Assembly (NCBI GenBank): GCA_958298945.1
Contig: OY282606.1
Coordinates: forward strand, 41,119,920 to 41,183,919
DNA length: 64,000 bases
Direction of reading: 5' to 3'
DNA from: Atherix ibis
Taxonomy: Eukaryota; Arthropoda; Insecta; Diptera; Athericidae
Shown piece after piece: positions 44,618 through 55,279 of this stretch. Numbering within the stretch: position 1 is the first letter of the stretch; every line of letters begins with the position of its first letter. Made by a program: the position numbers and the translations under genes. The notes below the pieces were generated by a model. It was given only the letters and a program-made list of their open reading frames with translations, was not told the DNA's origin and did not search any database.

Positions 44618-45468
44618 CAAGGTCTGTTCAAAAAGTATCGCGAATTTTGTGTTTTTTAAAAAATTATTTATTTATTTATGAATATCTATTTTGTCTCCAT
44701 CAAAGTAATCCCCACCAGATATTATACACTTATGCCAACGTTTTTTCCAATACTCCAAGCACTTCAAAAAAATCATTTTTGTGATCTTGTTCAGCTCTTC
44801 CGTCGATGCTGTCTTTATTTCCTCTATCATAGCATAGCGCCGACCTTTCATTGGGCTCTTCAGTTTCGGGAACAAGAAAAAATCACAGGGGCCAGATCTG
44901 GTGAATACGGTGGATGCGGCATTATTAATATGTTGTTTTTGGCCAAAAATGGCAAAAGCCAATTTTTATTATTCCACATATCCGAGCGTTTGTGGCGGAT
45001 TGCTTCTCGCAATTTGCGCATAAATTGTGGGTAATATTCCTTATTGACCGGTCTAATCTGTGGCAAAAACTCATGATGCACTACGCCCCTGCGATCGAAG
45101 AAAACTCAAAGCAAAACCTTCACATTCGACCGAACTTGGCGCTTTTTTCGGTCTTGGCTCGTGCGGCAGCTTTTATTGGGATGATTGACCTTCTGAAGCA
45201 AATTTGGGTCATCCCGGATAGAGTCCAACAACTCCTTAGCAATGTTAATGCGATGCTGTTTTTGGTCAAAATTGAGTAAAAATTGAAGACGAGCCAAAAA
45301 ACGTGCAAGCAAACCAGCTGTCAAAAATTAACTGAACATTTAAAATGGCCGAACTTGTCGACATAAGTGAGAGACATAAGTACTAACATAACGCCATAAA
45401 AAATTGAAAATCGAATATACGTAACCCGCGGAAATTCAAAATTCGTGATACTTTTTGAACAGACCCGG
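44618..45468 (-). mobile_element. irritans-like mariner, copy 2, both ends present
   Basis: The ends read AGGTCTGTTCAAAAAGTATC (left, from 44620) and, inverted, GGGTCTGTTCAAAAAGTATC (right), flanked by TA at 44616-44617 and 45469-45470. At 851 bp it lacks about a third of a full mariner. The missing part is the DNA-binding half of the transposase, lost at the same junction as in the copies at 34.6 and 48.0 kb. With both ends intact it could be mobilised if transposase were supplied by another copy. Confidence 0.92.
44672..45324 (-). pseudogene. irritans-like transposase, N-terminal domain deleted
   Basis: Minus-strand pieces in order: ARFLARLQFLLNFDQKQHRI, ELLDSIRDDPNLLQKVNHPN (the TGDESW box is deleted), RSNVKVLL, then HHEFLPQIRPVNKEYYPQFM and RKLREAIRHKRSDM. 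NKNWLLPFLAKNNILIMPHP follows, so the HHDNAPAH box is also lost. The end reads [30 protein letters not shown], and KRWHKCIISGGDYFDGDKID. Two of three catalytic motifs are gone. Confidence 0.85.
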
Positions 45469-45769
45469 TATTGTGGGAACTTTTTGCTCAATAAAGCCAA
45501 AAATTGTGTTCAGGCCATAGAAAGTAATAGTGACCCATTTCTAATTTTCAAAGAAATATGTTCAAATGACACAGCTTTAGGATAAATGAAGCGCAATCGA
45601 GTCTTGGGAGCATTCCATACAGTCCAGAATCTAGCATCGACAATGGGAAGAAAACAAAATTCCAAAAGGGCCAGAATCTACCATCGACAATGAGAGAAAA
45701 ACGAAATTCATCAGCACACTGCTATCAGGAAGAAAAAAATGACACAGGTGCGAGATGACAACGATACTG

Positions 45770-46290
45770 GCATTTATCGATTAAAGATAATGTAGACACG
45801 TAGAACGGAAGAGGTCATGCAAAGTGGACCACTATATGTCCCAGTTTCTGATAGGACATGGGTGCCTTAGGGTATATCAATATCGCTTTAAGGTGGAATT
45901 TTAATCGAGTTTGCGGAACATGTCTTTTTAAACTGCCCACGATTTAGCAGAGAAAAGAAGGAACTGTTTAGAATAATCAACAAACCACTGACCTAGAAGG
46001 ACATCATTGCACAAATAATAACATTGCCAGCATACTGGGGTGCAGTATCTGAATATGAATCCTGAGTAATACAGCAGTTTCGTTATTATTATGGAATGAG
46101 TTAAAGGCAGCCTGAAGCCGAAATAGGATATAAGGTTTGATGCCAATCTATTCCCCATGAACTAATATCTGACAGTGGTCCCATGGGTATCCATATTTAA
46201 AGAATAGAGAGTTGGTTTTTAGTAGGTAAGAGTCCCACATACTGTAGGATTCTGTATTTGTACTGCATCTTTAAAAGAATTCCGCCTACC
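45770..46290 (+). mobile_element. R1-like LINE 3' end
   Basis: The plus strand reads SQFLIGHGCLRVYQYRFKVE (about 45838) and, after a gap, FAEHVFLNCPRFSREKKELF (about 45910-45970). These are the QFL.GHG.F..YL..F and AEH..F.CP.F..ER motifs in the C-terminal region of R1-clade ORF2. It continues KDIIAQIITLPAYWGAVSEY (about 46000-46055) and then a tail. The tail at about 46125-46250 is similar to 48890-49000. The upstream CxxC is degraded. Only the last part of ORF2 and the 3' UTR remain. Confidence 0.65.
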
Positions 46291-46299
46291 AACCTAAAA

Positions 46300-47575
46300 A
46301 ATAATAAAAACAAAATGCATACCGGATATTTATAAAAATTGCAGTTACAATGGCTTTTTAATATTCACCTCTGAATTTTAAGAGCCTCCAAACCATAAAA
46401 TGGATAGTCCTACATGTTACTTCAAAGTTTAGTTTAACATAATCTTACGATTATGTCTAAATATTTTATGTAGTATTTTTTAAAACTATTAAACAAATAT
46501 CAAAATATCTATTTTGATGATATTTTAATGAAAAATTTGATATAACTTCAAAAAGTTTCGCGTAGTAGAAATATGTATAAGAAGAGTATCTTTTTTGAAG
46601 CTTGCCTGTGCTTGCATATAAAAGTCTACACAGTTTAAAATTGATTTTTTTAATCAATAATTAAGAATCTTGAATTTTCTAATCGAATAAATTTTTAAAT
46701 ATATATTATATCCTCTGAAATAGCTCAGCATATTTTCTATTTTGACTTGCTTAAATGTCTAAATATATATATACGTAAATTTTGTTGGATTTTATTATAT
46801 AGTATTAATTAAGTATATGTGAAAATTTTCTTTTTCATACAATCCTATTGAAAATGGGGTAGTTTGCGTAACTGTAATCAAAAGTCGAACAGATAATAAA
46901 CGATATACTGTCACTAGATGGGAAAATCAATCAAGCTTATGGCCATTAGACTTTCGTAATGTTCGAGTTGACTTTAGTCGAACATCGTTATAAATGGTAG
47001 AAATGCGTTTGGCATTGGGAAGTAATTAATGAATGAACATCTACGTAAACAAATGGATTCTAGGAGATATAACGAATATATTACGATATAAAAAATATAT
47101 TCTCGATGATAAAAATTAACAAACAGTTAGAAAAATATTTTTTCCAAGTGATTATTCATCATAAAATCTGCAACTGAATTAGCTTTCATTCGGATCTAGT
47201 CTACCGTAAATTAACTTCTAATTTTTTATTCTATTCTATTGTTGAAGAAAACTTAATGAAAACTTTATACTTTTCCTATCGCTGAAAACATTAGTTGTTT
47301 CTCTACAATGCAGATTTTTTTTCTAACTAATTGTAATAAATTTTTCCCATCAACTTCAAATATATCATGCAGAATCTGTCAATAAATCTTATATAGTATA
47401 AAAGTAGACATTTTATAAATTATTTGTAGTAACATATATTTTTCAATTATTTTAATCTTCTTTTATTAATTTTTTAAATTGTCAAAAAATTCTATAAATA
47501 ATATTTTTTTTTGATTTTTTTACTTTAGAACAGAAAAATGCCACCCCGATAAGTATGATCGGAAAGACGAGAATA
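46300..47575. other. AT-rich intergenic stretch
   Basis: Nothing recognised. Confidence 0.5.
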
Positions 47576-47579
47576 AAAC

Positions 47580-47800
47580 TGTTTATAACGAGACACTGTC
47601 ATATAACAAATCTAATGGACATTAGGATTACCATGAATAAGTCTATTGGGAATATAAAAGAAAGTATCGATAATATTACAAAGTATTTTTTTATTGAAGA
47701 GATTGAATTGGATGAGAATTGAAAAATTTAGTAAACCTTAAGAATTTTAGTCCATAAGTCAATATTGGTTTCAGTAGGGCATTGTGTAGAAGCAAGTCCG
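47580..47800 (+). repeat. dispersed repeat, copy 2 (partner at 28390-28610)
   Basis: See 28390-28610. Here it is followed within 100 bp by LINE-like sequence, so it may be part of a LINE. Confidence 0.55.
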
Positions 47801-47879
47801 TATTGGATTCAGTAGGGCTTCAAGCTGTACGATGATGCGACATGCCCCACTTGGCGGTTCAAAATTGACAATACAAGTA

Positions 47880-48013
47880 ATGTCTTGGTCTACTGTACAT
47901 ATTTTATTGAAGAAATAGAGGCATTACTGCATATTAGGATAGGGTAGCTAAAAACGCATTCCGAGTAATAAAGAAGCTCCATTATGAAGAAAGCAAGAGA
48001 AAAATTTAGCTTA
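47880..48013 (+). mobile_element. LINE RT C-terminal scrap
   Basis: EEIEALLHIRIG followed, after a frame change, by VAKNAFRVIKKLHYEESKRK resembles the EI..RI..AK.AF...KKLL......R motif after the RT thumb of RTE-like LINEs. It ends where the mariner at 48016 begins. Confidence 0.45.
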
Positions 48014-48015
48014 TA

Positions 48016-48873
48016 CGCGAGGTTTGTTCAAAAGGTATCGCGAATTTTGTGTTTTTTCAAAAATTAATTATTTATTTTGTCCCCTTAAAAGTAAGCCTCA
48101 TTATGTATTTGTGCTAACTTTTTTCCAATCCTCGAAGCACTTCGAAAAATCATTTTTTGTGATCTTGTTCAGCTCCTCCTTCAATGCCATCTTTATCTCC
48201 TCAATCGTAGCGTAGCGTCGTTCTTTCATAGGGCTCTTCAGTTTCGGGAAAAAGATAAAGTCATAGGGGGCCAGATCTGGAGAATACGGTGGCTGCGGCA
48301 TTATTAATGTATTGTTTTTGGCCAAAAATGGCAAAAGCTAATTTTTATTATTCTACAAATCCGAGCGTTTGTGGCGGATTACCTCACGCAACTTGCTCAT
48401 AACTTGCAGGTGATATTCCTTATTGACCATTCTACCCTGTGGCAAAAACTTATTATGCACCTGTAAGCTGTAGGCAAAACCTTCATATTCGACCGAACTT
48501 GGCGGTTTTTTCTGTCTTGGCTCGTGTGGCAGCTTCCATTGGGATGATTGAGCTTAAGTTTCCAAGTTATAACCATAAACTCATGATTCGTCACCAATTA
48601 TGACCCTCTAGAGCAAATTTCGGTCGTCACGAACAGAGTCCAATAGCTCCTTAGCAATGTTAATGCGATGGGCAAAATGGGCAAAAGTCGAAGACGAGCC
48701 AAAACACGTGCAAGCAAAGCAGGTGTAAAAAATTAACTGAACATTCAAAATAGCCGAACTTGTCGGCATAAGTGAGAGATATGAGTACCAACATAACGCC
48801 ACAAAAAATCGAAAATCGAATATACGTAGCCCGCGGAAATTCAAAATTCGTGATACTTTTTGAACAGACCTCG
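48016..48873 (-). mobile_element. irritans-like mariner, copy 3
   Basis: The left end CGAGGTTTGTTCAAAAGGTA (48018) and the inverse of CGAGGTCTGTTCAAAAAGTA at 48873 are family ends. TA follows on the right (48874-48875), and a TA occurs two bases further out on the left. It is about 855 bp. The internal structure and the missing N-terminal half match the copies at 34.6 and 44.6 kb. Confidence 0.9.
48101..48720 (-). pseudogene. irritans-like transposase, copy 3, heavily broken
   Basis: Minus-strand pieces: RINIAKELLDSVRDDRNLL, TNHEFMVITWKLKLNHPN, QVRSNMKVLPTAYRC, then [40 protein letters not shown] and TIEEIKMALKEELNKITK. The third catalytic motif survives (PDLAPYDFIFF). The first box is degraded and the second is deleted. 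Confidence 0.82.
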
Positions 48874-48889
48874 TAGCCTAGATAGTATA

Positions 48890-49000
48890 ATAGGTTTGAA
48901 GACAGTCTGCTCACTGTGAATTAATAGCTGATGATATTTTTCCTTGGAGGCATATTTGAAGAATGGGGAAATGGGTGATAAAATCCCAATATACAATGCA
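48890..49000 (+). repeat. R1-like tail repeat (partner at 46125-46250)
   Basis: GGTTTGAAGACAGTCTGCTC through CATATTTGAAGAATGGGG resembles GGTTTGATGCCAATCTATTC through CCATATTTAAAGAATAGAG at 46.1 kb, spaced alike. It probably derives from the same LINE 3' region. Confidence 0.45.
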
Positions 49001-49004
49001 AATT

Positions 49005-49210
49005 CTTGCGACCTCTACAGCGTCGTTGACATTTGAGAAGCCTGTTGGAGGTGTTCGATGGTTGCGTTAGGACGTAAAGCAAAATCCGATGTATAATTGT
49101 TGTAGAGGATGGGTCGAAGTGCATTGACTTGTGGGCCATCAGCAAATATCGGAGAGATATTCGAGAGTTAATTGGATTCATATACGTAGAAATAACGGTT
49201 GAAATCAACT
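49005..49210 (-). mobile_element. LINE reverse-transcriptase fragment
   Basis: The minus strand reads RISPIFADGPQVNALRPILY, then NNYTSDFALRPNATIEHLQQ. This is a degraded version of P...AGVPQGSVLGPILYNIYTSD of jockey-like RTs. It is a diverged relative of the fragment at 30.03-30.26 kb. Confidence 0.55.
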
Positions 49211-49214
49211 GATT

Positions 49215-51625
49215 TTATTACCAGGTAATAGGTGGAAGAAAAAATCGTTTCATTTTTTCCAGTATAAACCCGGATGATAAACTCGATTTTAAAGTATTAA
49301 TTTAAATATAAAACTTATCATATTAAAATTTATTTTATTTAAAATTTATTTTACTAAAAAATCCTATAAATATGGAAAAATTTATGTAAAAATTTCCGAA
49401 AATTTTCGAGTCAAACAATTTAGAATATTATAAAATTTTCCCATTAATGCAGATTATATAAAAAAAATTATTTATTATAAAAAAATTCGTATTTGCTAAT
49501 CAAAAACTAAATGTTTTTTTTTAAATAAATAGTTAATCGTAAATAGAATTTTTTTTTTAAATCCGTGTCCTAAATTATTTTTTAAGAGTTTATTTCAAAA
49601 TAAATTCTATTACATTAAAATGAAAAACTTTAAAAAAAAATTTGCGTTTCTATTTTTATTTGTAAAAATTTTTTTAATTATACAATCAAATACTAATAAA
49701 AACTTAGGGAAATTAGTCTATTTTAAAATATTTTAAGTCTGTTGAATTTTTTTTTAACACAAGATTAAATAATTTGTAATCAGATATTTTACTCCCTCTA
49801 GAAAAAAAAACTATTAAAATGTATCGCATTTTTTGTGAATTTTTAATTAACAACCGACAAGAGTAATGAATTTTTAACCATTTAATTTAGTAAACAAATC
49901 CATTTTAAATGGGACAGTATTTTCATCGTTTTTACTATTCAAAACGGACTTATATTTTAAATTAGAAAATATTTTATTGTAGTTGTTTTAATTAATTTTT
50001 TTTTATGTTTGTATTTTTCCATGAAGAAAATACAAAAAATGCTCCTATTAGTCAAATGAATAAATTAACAAAGTTTCATGATTAATTATTTAAAAAAAAA
50101 ACCCTGTAAAAAAATGCCCTCATTTTTGTAGTAAATTAGCAAAAAATCAAATAAAAAATAATTCAAAACTCGAACGTATAAAAGGACTTTCTAACGAAGT
50201 ATTCATAATATGTGCTTATATTGTGTTGAATATTTGTTTTAGTAAAAAGGAAAACATTCCAAGGGGATATTATACAAAATTGAAGTGGTTTTTTAAGACA
50301 GGTCTGATTGATTTCTTTCCATAAATTTAAGAAATCCTCCTCACAAATGAGTATATGCAAAGTTTGATAAATCAGAATGGGGTGCTTTAACAACCCAACA
50401 TTTAGAATTGAAGTATTTCTAAATTAAGACTGAAATTCGTCTATCCTATCATTCATCGCACATCCCGGAATATTATGACTTTTTTTTTCATTAAATTTCA
50501 TTGAACTCTTCAAAATACAAAAAAAAACTACCTTAAAATAAGACTCCAAACGTTCCTACTATAGAAAAGTTTTATTTTCTAGGGAAGCCAAGCATGAAAG
50601 CTTCTTTAATTCTTCTTGATTTGGTTGAATTTATGATTGATTTGTCTTCTCATTATAGATGGTGTCTTGTTATATTTTTGTATTTATCTATTTTTATCAA
50701 ATGATAAAATGGAAAAGTTCATTTGTTTTCATTTTTCTCGAATGGTAAAACATCATTTTTTCCCCTTTTGTCCCAAAAACATAAACCCAATGTCAAAATC
50801 TGATAATGCCTGAATAGCCACATCAACCAAACAGTAGGAAATTCAGCAAATCGTCTGGACAATCTATTCGAAAATAATTCAAATGTCAATCACCAAACTT
50901 TCTACGCTTCGATCGATTTTTTTTTTTGGTTATTTAGGGGGATTTAATTAGAAAGTTAATAGACTGTAGTAAATAATACTAATCGAAGAATTGTTCTGCT
51001 TGAATTATTTCCAAACCAACAGTATAGGATGAATAGTTTGCCTAATTAGTCTCTTGCCATACTAAGATTATCTTAACAGAAAATTGCTACTATTTTCGAT
51101 AATACATAAATACGACGATATTCGAATGTTGTTTTCAGTGAAAGTAATATTTCCTATTTTTAGAGTGTCTTTATGAAATAAAAATAAAAATGTTCATTTT
51201 TATATTTAAAAGTTTTTAAATACTTCATCTTATTTTAAATATTGTTTAAATAAATTCGTAATTTTTGATTAGCAAATTTCTATCTACTAAATGAAACAAT
51301 GATTATTTATTATATTATATGAAATTATATTATTATTAGGTTTTTTGAACATTTTTAAATAATAATATCAAACTTAAAGTTTCATTTTTAATTTCTTAAG
51401 AAATTTATCAAATTTATCATGTTTAAACAGTAATTAATTTAATAAGGAAAGAGTAATTTTTTGAAAGTCAGATCCACTTGTTTTTAAGCAAAAAATACAT
51501 TTTTTTATAAGGCTACACTATAAAATATATTTAAAAATTTATATAAATAAAAATGAATATTTCAAAAACTCTGAAAATGTACTCACAAATCTTATAAAAA
51601 AGCAGATTATTTTAGAGTGGTGTTA
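49215..51625. other. AT-rich intergenic stretch
   Basis: Extremely A/T-biased; no gene or transposon end was recognised. Confidence 0.5.
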
Positions 51626-51628
51626 TAC

Positions 51629-52130
51629 GAGGTGTGGCTGAAAAGTAATGAGCCTGGGATTGCTGAGAACGGATTTATAAGCATTTTTGAAAGTCTAAAA
51701 GCAGCGGTAAATGTACTTCGCTTAGGAAGTCCTTTAACATTGAAAGCTGGTGATGGGGAACGATCACAAGGAATTTGTGCCTCCAAGACAAACTGTAGGC
51801 CAAGATTTTTATAAAAAAGTCCTTGAGACGCTCAGAAAAAGGACTCATTGCATTAGATCATATATTTCAGACACTTGGAAAAAATGTCCGCTGTTACACG
51901 ACCATCTCCATCAGCCCCTCCTATTCGCCTCATCAAGGTCCATGTGATTTTTTTTGTAGACCAAGATCGAAAAACTATTAAACCGTCATCATATTGGTAA
52001 TTTCCAAAATATTCAAAACAATATTAACTAAGACCTAAAGGCGAATCTAGTTGAAACCTTCTAGCACAGCTACGAAGAGTTGCTGTATAGCTGCCCATAA
52101 AAAATCAGGCTTATTACTTTTCTTATTTCG
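51629..52130 (+). mobile_element. deleted mariner with terminal repeats, about 0.5 kb
   Basis: The left end GAGGTGTGGCTGAAAAGTAA and the inverse on the right (AGGCTTATTACTTTTC, about 52108-52123) form degraded terminal repeats. Inside are EFVPPRQTVGQDFYKKVLET (about 51772) and RTHCIRSYISDTWKK, as in EFVP.GQTVN..FY.EVL..LRKRV. LHDHLHQPLLFASSRSM covers the fused remains of the second and third catalytic boxes. HHIGNFQNIQNNIN and LKANLVETF then SYEEL give the C-terminus. It belongs to the family of the fossils at 3.0, 24.3 and 61.9 kb. All DNA-binding sequence is deleted. Confidence 0.72.
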
Positions 52131-53605
52131 GGTCATTGGATTTTGGTTCATGCAAAAATTTCATTCAATAAGTGCTTTGATCATTGGATGGACAAATATT
52201 TTATCGTCTGGTATTGAGAGGAATCCCAACTAACCGAACCAATAACTGGAATAAAATTGTTCGCCACTAGACCAGATAGTTGAAAAAGTATTCGTTCTTA
52301 ACATTAGCAAACGAATGCAAATCCAGTCTATTCAAACACCTTATCCAATTTACAGGCACAATTTTCAGTAAGGTATTTTGCATTTACAATATCTGTAATA
52401 CCTTCTATTTCAGTCTTCTTATTTTAAAAAAGAATTTTTCTAATAAAAGAGCTTCTATACTCTATAATTCAGTCCACTATCAATTCTCCAATATTTGACC
52501 ATTAACATATCTTTAAAAATTAATATTGATGTTAAAAAAATTGAAAATTTTCATAACGATAAAAAATACTTACCTATCCTTTTAAAATTAAATGGATTTT
52601 GTTGCATTGTCTGGTAACAAAATTCAATATTCTTTAAAAATTTATTTAAGTATTTAGAAATAAACCAAAAAAAAAAATTGTCCTCCCTTTCGTTGATTAA
52701 ATCATTTTATCAATAGTTCATTTATATTATTTCGAAAGGTATTTTTCCCAATAGTCACTGAGGATTTAATTACGATTCTCAGCCCAAACGAATAGACTCA
52801 TTGGACAAATTTGTGTTAATTTGATGGTAAATAATTACTCAAACAAATATAAATAATGGTTCCTAAAATAATGATTCCTTTATAATAGAATTATTGAATA
52901 TAATATTATCTATTATTATTTACTAAAATAATAATAGATAATATTATATTCAATAATTTAAGCAGTGAAGTCGTAACGGGTAGATTTTTTTTATATTTAA
53001 AAATTAGGTAATTTCTGTAAAAAAAATACTTACATAAAAAAATAACAACTAATTTATATCCTGGAAATCGTAATTTATAAAAAAAAACAATCTAATTTAA
53101 ACAAAAACTAAAATACAATATAACTTCCTAGGATATGAAATAGGCACTATGATGCAGCGCCACAGCCATGGAGTCTATTTGCCGACCTGTAAGGTTGCGT
53201 TAGACAATTTCTTAAGTAATAAGATTTTGCGGAGCGTAGGAGGACTTGTAATGGGTATAAGGGATATAAAAGAACCACAATGGAGGGAATCTTATTAGAA
53301 AATAAATTTTGGATAAGGTGACATTCATTAGAAGAGAATCGATAGTAAATTGAACAGGCAAATGGGGCAGGGCTGCTTTCCAAACAAGAAATTATGTATA
53401 AGAGCAGTTTTGGTAACGTTATCGTGTAGACTTGCAGTCCGAAATTCGCTCATAATTCAAGACCCCGATTTTTGAACAGGTTATATCGAATATTATTGAG
53501 AATAGGATCACTTGACGGCTTACGAATGGTTTTCAGGGTTACGTGACTGTTACATAAAATGATGATGTTTCGATTTCTGGGACCACAAACTATAATTTCT
53601 AACGC
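52131..53605. other. intergenic stretch with a long hairpin
   Basis: Mostly AT-rich. It contains the perfect inverted repeat at 52889-52958. A less AT-rich patch at 53145-53480 has no recognisable motif on either strand. Confidence 0.45.
52889..52958. repeat. perfect 32-bp inverted repeat with 6-nt loop
   Basis: The left arm 52889-52920 (starting AATTATTGAATATAATATTA) is the exact reverse complement of 52927-52958, with the loop TACTAA. It would form a 70-nt perfect hairpin. No flanking target duplication was found. Confidence 0.95.
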
Positions 53606-53611
53606 CATCTA

Positions 53612-54492
53612 TTGGGTTGTTCAGAAAGTAATTTCGTTTGCTAACAACTAAAAACTCGTGAGATCGCTTAGAGATTAAATTTATCGAATTCGACCGTTCA
53701 TAATCATTTGAAACGGCTACGTTTAATCTCAAAGCTTGTCATATGGCTTCCTCATTTTCTTACGGACAAAAATTTGTGACGTCGCATTGACGTTTGTGAT
53801 TTGTTTCTTAAACGCCAAGAAAATGATCCATTTTTTAAGCGTATCATCACTGGGGACGGGAAATGGGTTATCTACAACAATATTAAGCGCAAATGTTCCT
53901 GGAGTAGAAAAGATGAACCGCCTCAAAGCGCTTCGAAAGCCAATATTCATCAAAAAAAGGTTATAGTATCGGTTTGGTGAGATTTCAAAGGAATCGTTAA
54001 TTTTGAGCTTCTACCGAGTAACACAACGATCAATTTTGAAGTGTACTACCATCAGTTGGATAAATTGAATGATTCACTTAAAGAAAAAGGGTCAATAGGA
54101 AAGGTATAGTGTTCCAACAGGATAATGCGTAACCATATACAAGTTTGACCACTTGGCAAAAGCTTTTAGAGCTTGGATGGAATATACTGCCAAACCCACC
54201 ATACTCTCCAGACCTAGCACCTTCCGATTATCGTTTGTTTTGGTCTGTACAAAATTTTTTAGACGTTAAAACGTTTAATTCAAATGAGAGGAGGTCAAAA
54301 ATCACTTGAATCAGTTTTTTGCCAGCAAAGAGCAAAAATTTTATGAGCGTGGAATCATGCTACGGCCAGATAGATTGTATAGGGTATTAAATGAGACTGG
54401 ACAATATTTAATTGAATAAAATATTAATTCACTATCAGAAAATCGTCTTTCATTTTTATTTAAAAAACGAAATTACTTTCCGAACCACCCAA
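53612..54492 (+). mobile_element. mauritiana-type mariner, 0.88 kb, internally deleted
   Basis: The ends TTGGGTTGTTCAGAAAGTAA and, inverted, TTGGGTGGTTCGGAAAGTAA are separated by 881 bp and flanked by TA on both sides (53610-53611, 54493-54494). It is shorter than a full mariner because the DNA-binding half of the transposase is missing. Confidence 0.92.
53725..54417 (+). pseudogene. mariner transposase, mellifera/mauritiana-like, catalytic half only
   Basis: From about 53730 the pieces read SKLVIWLPHFLTDKNL (the WVPHEL linker), RRIDVCDLFLKRQENDPFFK, then the first catalytic box RIITGDGKWVIYNNIKRK, where the usual Glu after Asp is Gly. KANIHQKKVIVSVW and FKGIVNFELLPSNTTINFEV follow. The later part has IVFQQDNA, a stop, PYTS (second Asp present) and [20 protein letters not shown] (third). 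The end is LPAKSKNFMSVE in a shifted frame. Several frameshifts and stops, and the absence of both helix-turn-helix motifs, make it inactive. It is a different lineage from the other mariners in the window. Confidence 0.88.
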
Positions 54493-54545
54493 TATTATGG
54501 AGCTGCCCTAAAAGATCACCGAAGTGGCTTCATCTAACTACTAAC

Positions 54546-54620
54546 TAACACAATGAAGTACACCGAACTAGGTTCGTATAACTAACGTAATGAAGTTCAT
54601 CGAGCTGGGTTCATTTAACT
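54546..54620 (+). repeat. imperfect tandem duplication, about 38-bp unit
   Basis: AATGAAGTACACCGAACTAG...TATAACT is followed directly by AATGAAGTTCATCGAGCTGG...TTTAACT. Confidence 0.7.
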
Positions 54621-55278
54621 CAACAACTGGAAAAGACGGGATTTGATCTCCTCTAGTTTGCAGATTCAGAGTGTTGGTGAAAGAATTTTTTTTTTCAAGA
54701 TGAAAGATCATTTTTAAATTGGAAAATAAAATTTTAAAGACGTTAGGAATAGAAAAGCCAGAGCAAGGAAAGTTTTTATACAATAAGATTGCACGGGATT
54801 TAAGTAGGTACTGAGAGATGGGCTTGCGACCAAATTTGATAAGAGGAGGAGAGTCCACTGGTGAAGTTTGCTATTCTCCACTAGCCAATCTAATACCGCT
54901 GCCTTAATTAACAAAATCGTGCTGCTGGCATCCTGGAACATAAGTGAGATTATACATCACCGTTCAATCCAAGATGGCGTCAGTAAGCCTAAGTGCCGCA
55001 CTTTATCGGATCTTACATTCACTTTCAACCAGAATCTTCTGGTTTTTTCAAAAAAGAAAAGTTTTTCACCCAATGTTACACTAGAGAAATTTGATGAATT
55101 TCTATTAAAGTCATGAAGGTACTTTTAATGGAACTAAAAAGTAAAATGTTCTACCCTAACACTATTTCCTAACATGCAATAAATTTAAAAGAATGCAAAA
55201 TTTAATAGTAAATTAGGAATAGTTTCCATAAAAAATTCATAAATACGTAAATTGTATGGATTATATTCTATAAATAAT
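54621..55278. other. intergenic stretch
   Basis: Several frames of 75-96 codons overlap here on both strands but none shows a known motif. It may hold a decayed element that I cannot identify. Confidence 0.4.
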
Positions 55279-55279
55279 A

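Noticed and set aside
54568..55116. Cluster of 75-96-codon frames as a gene
   Set aside because: Frames overlap on both strands with no recognisable domain or signal; random openness is enough to explain them.
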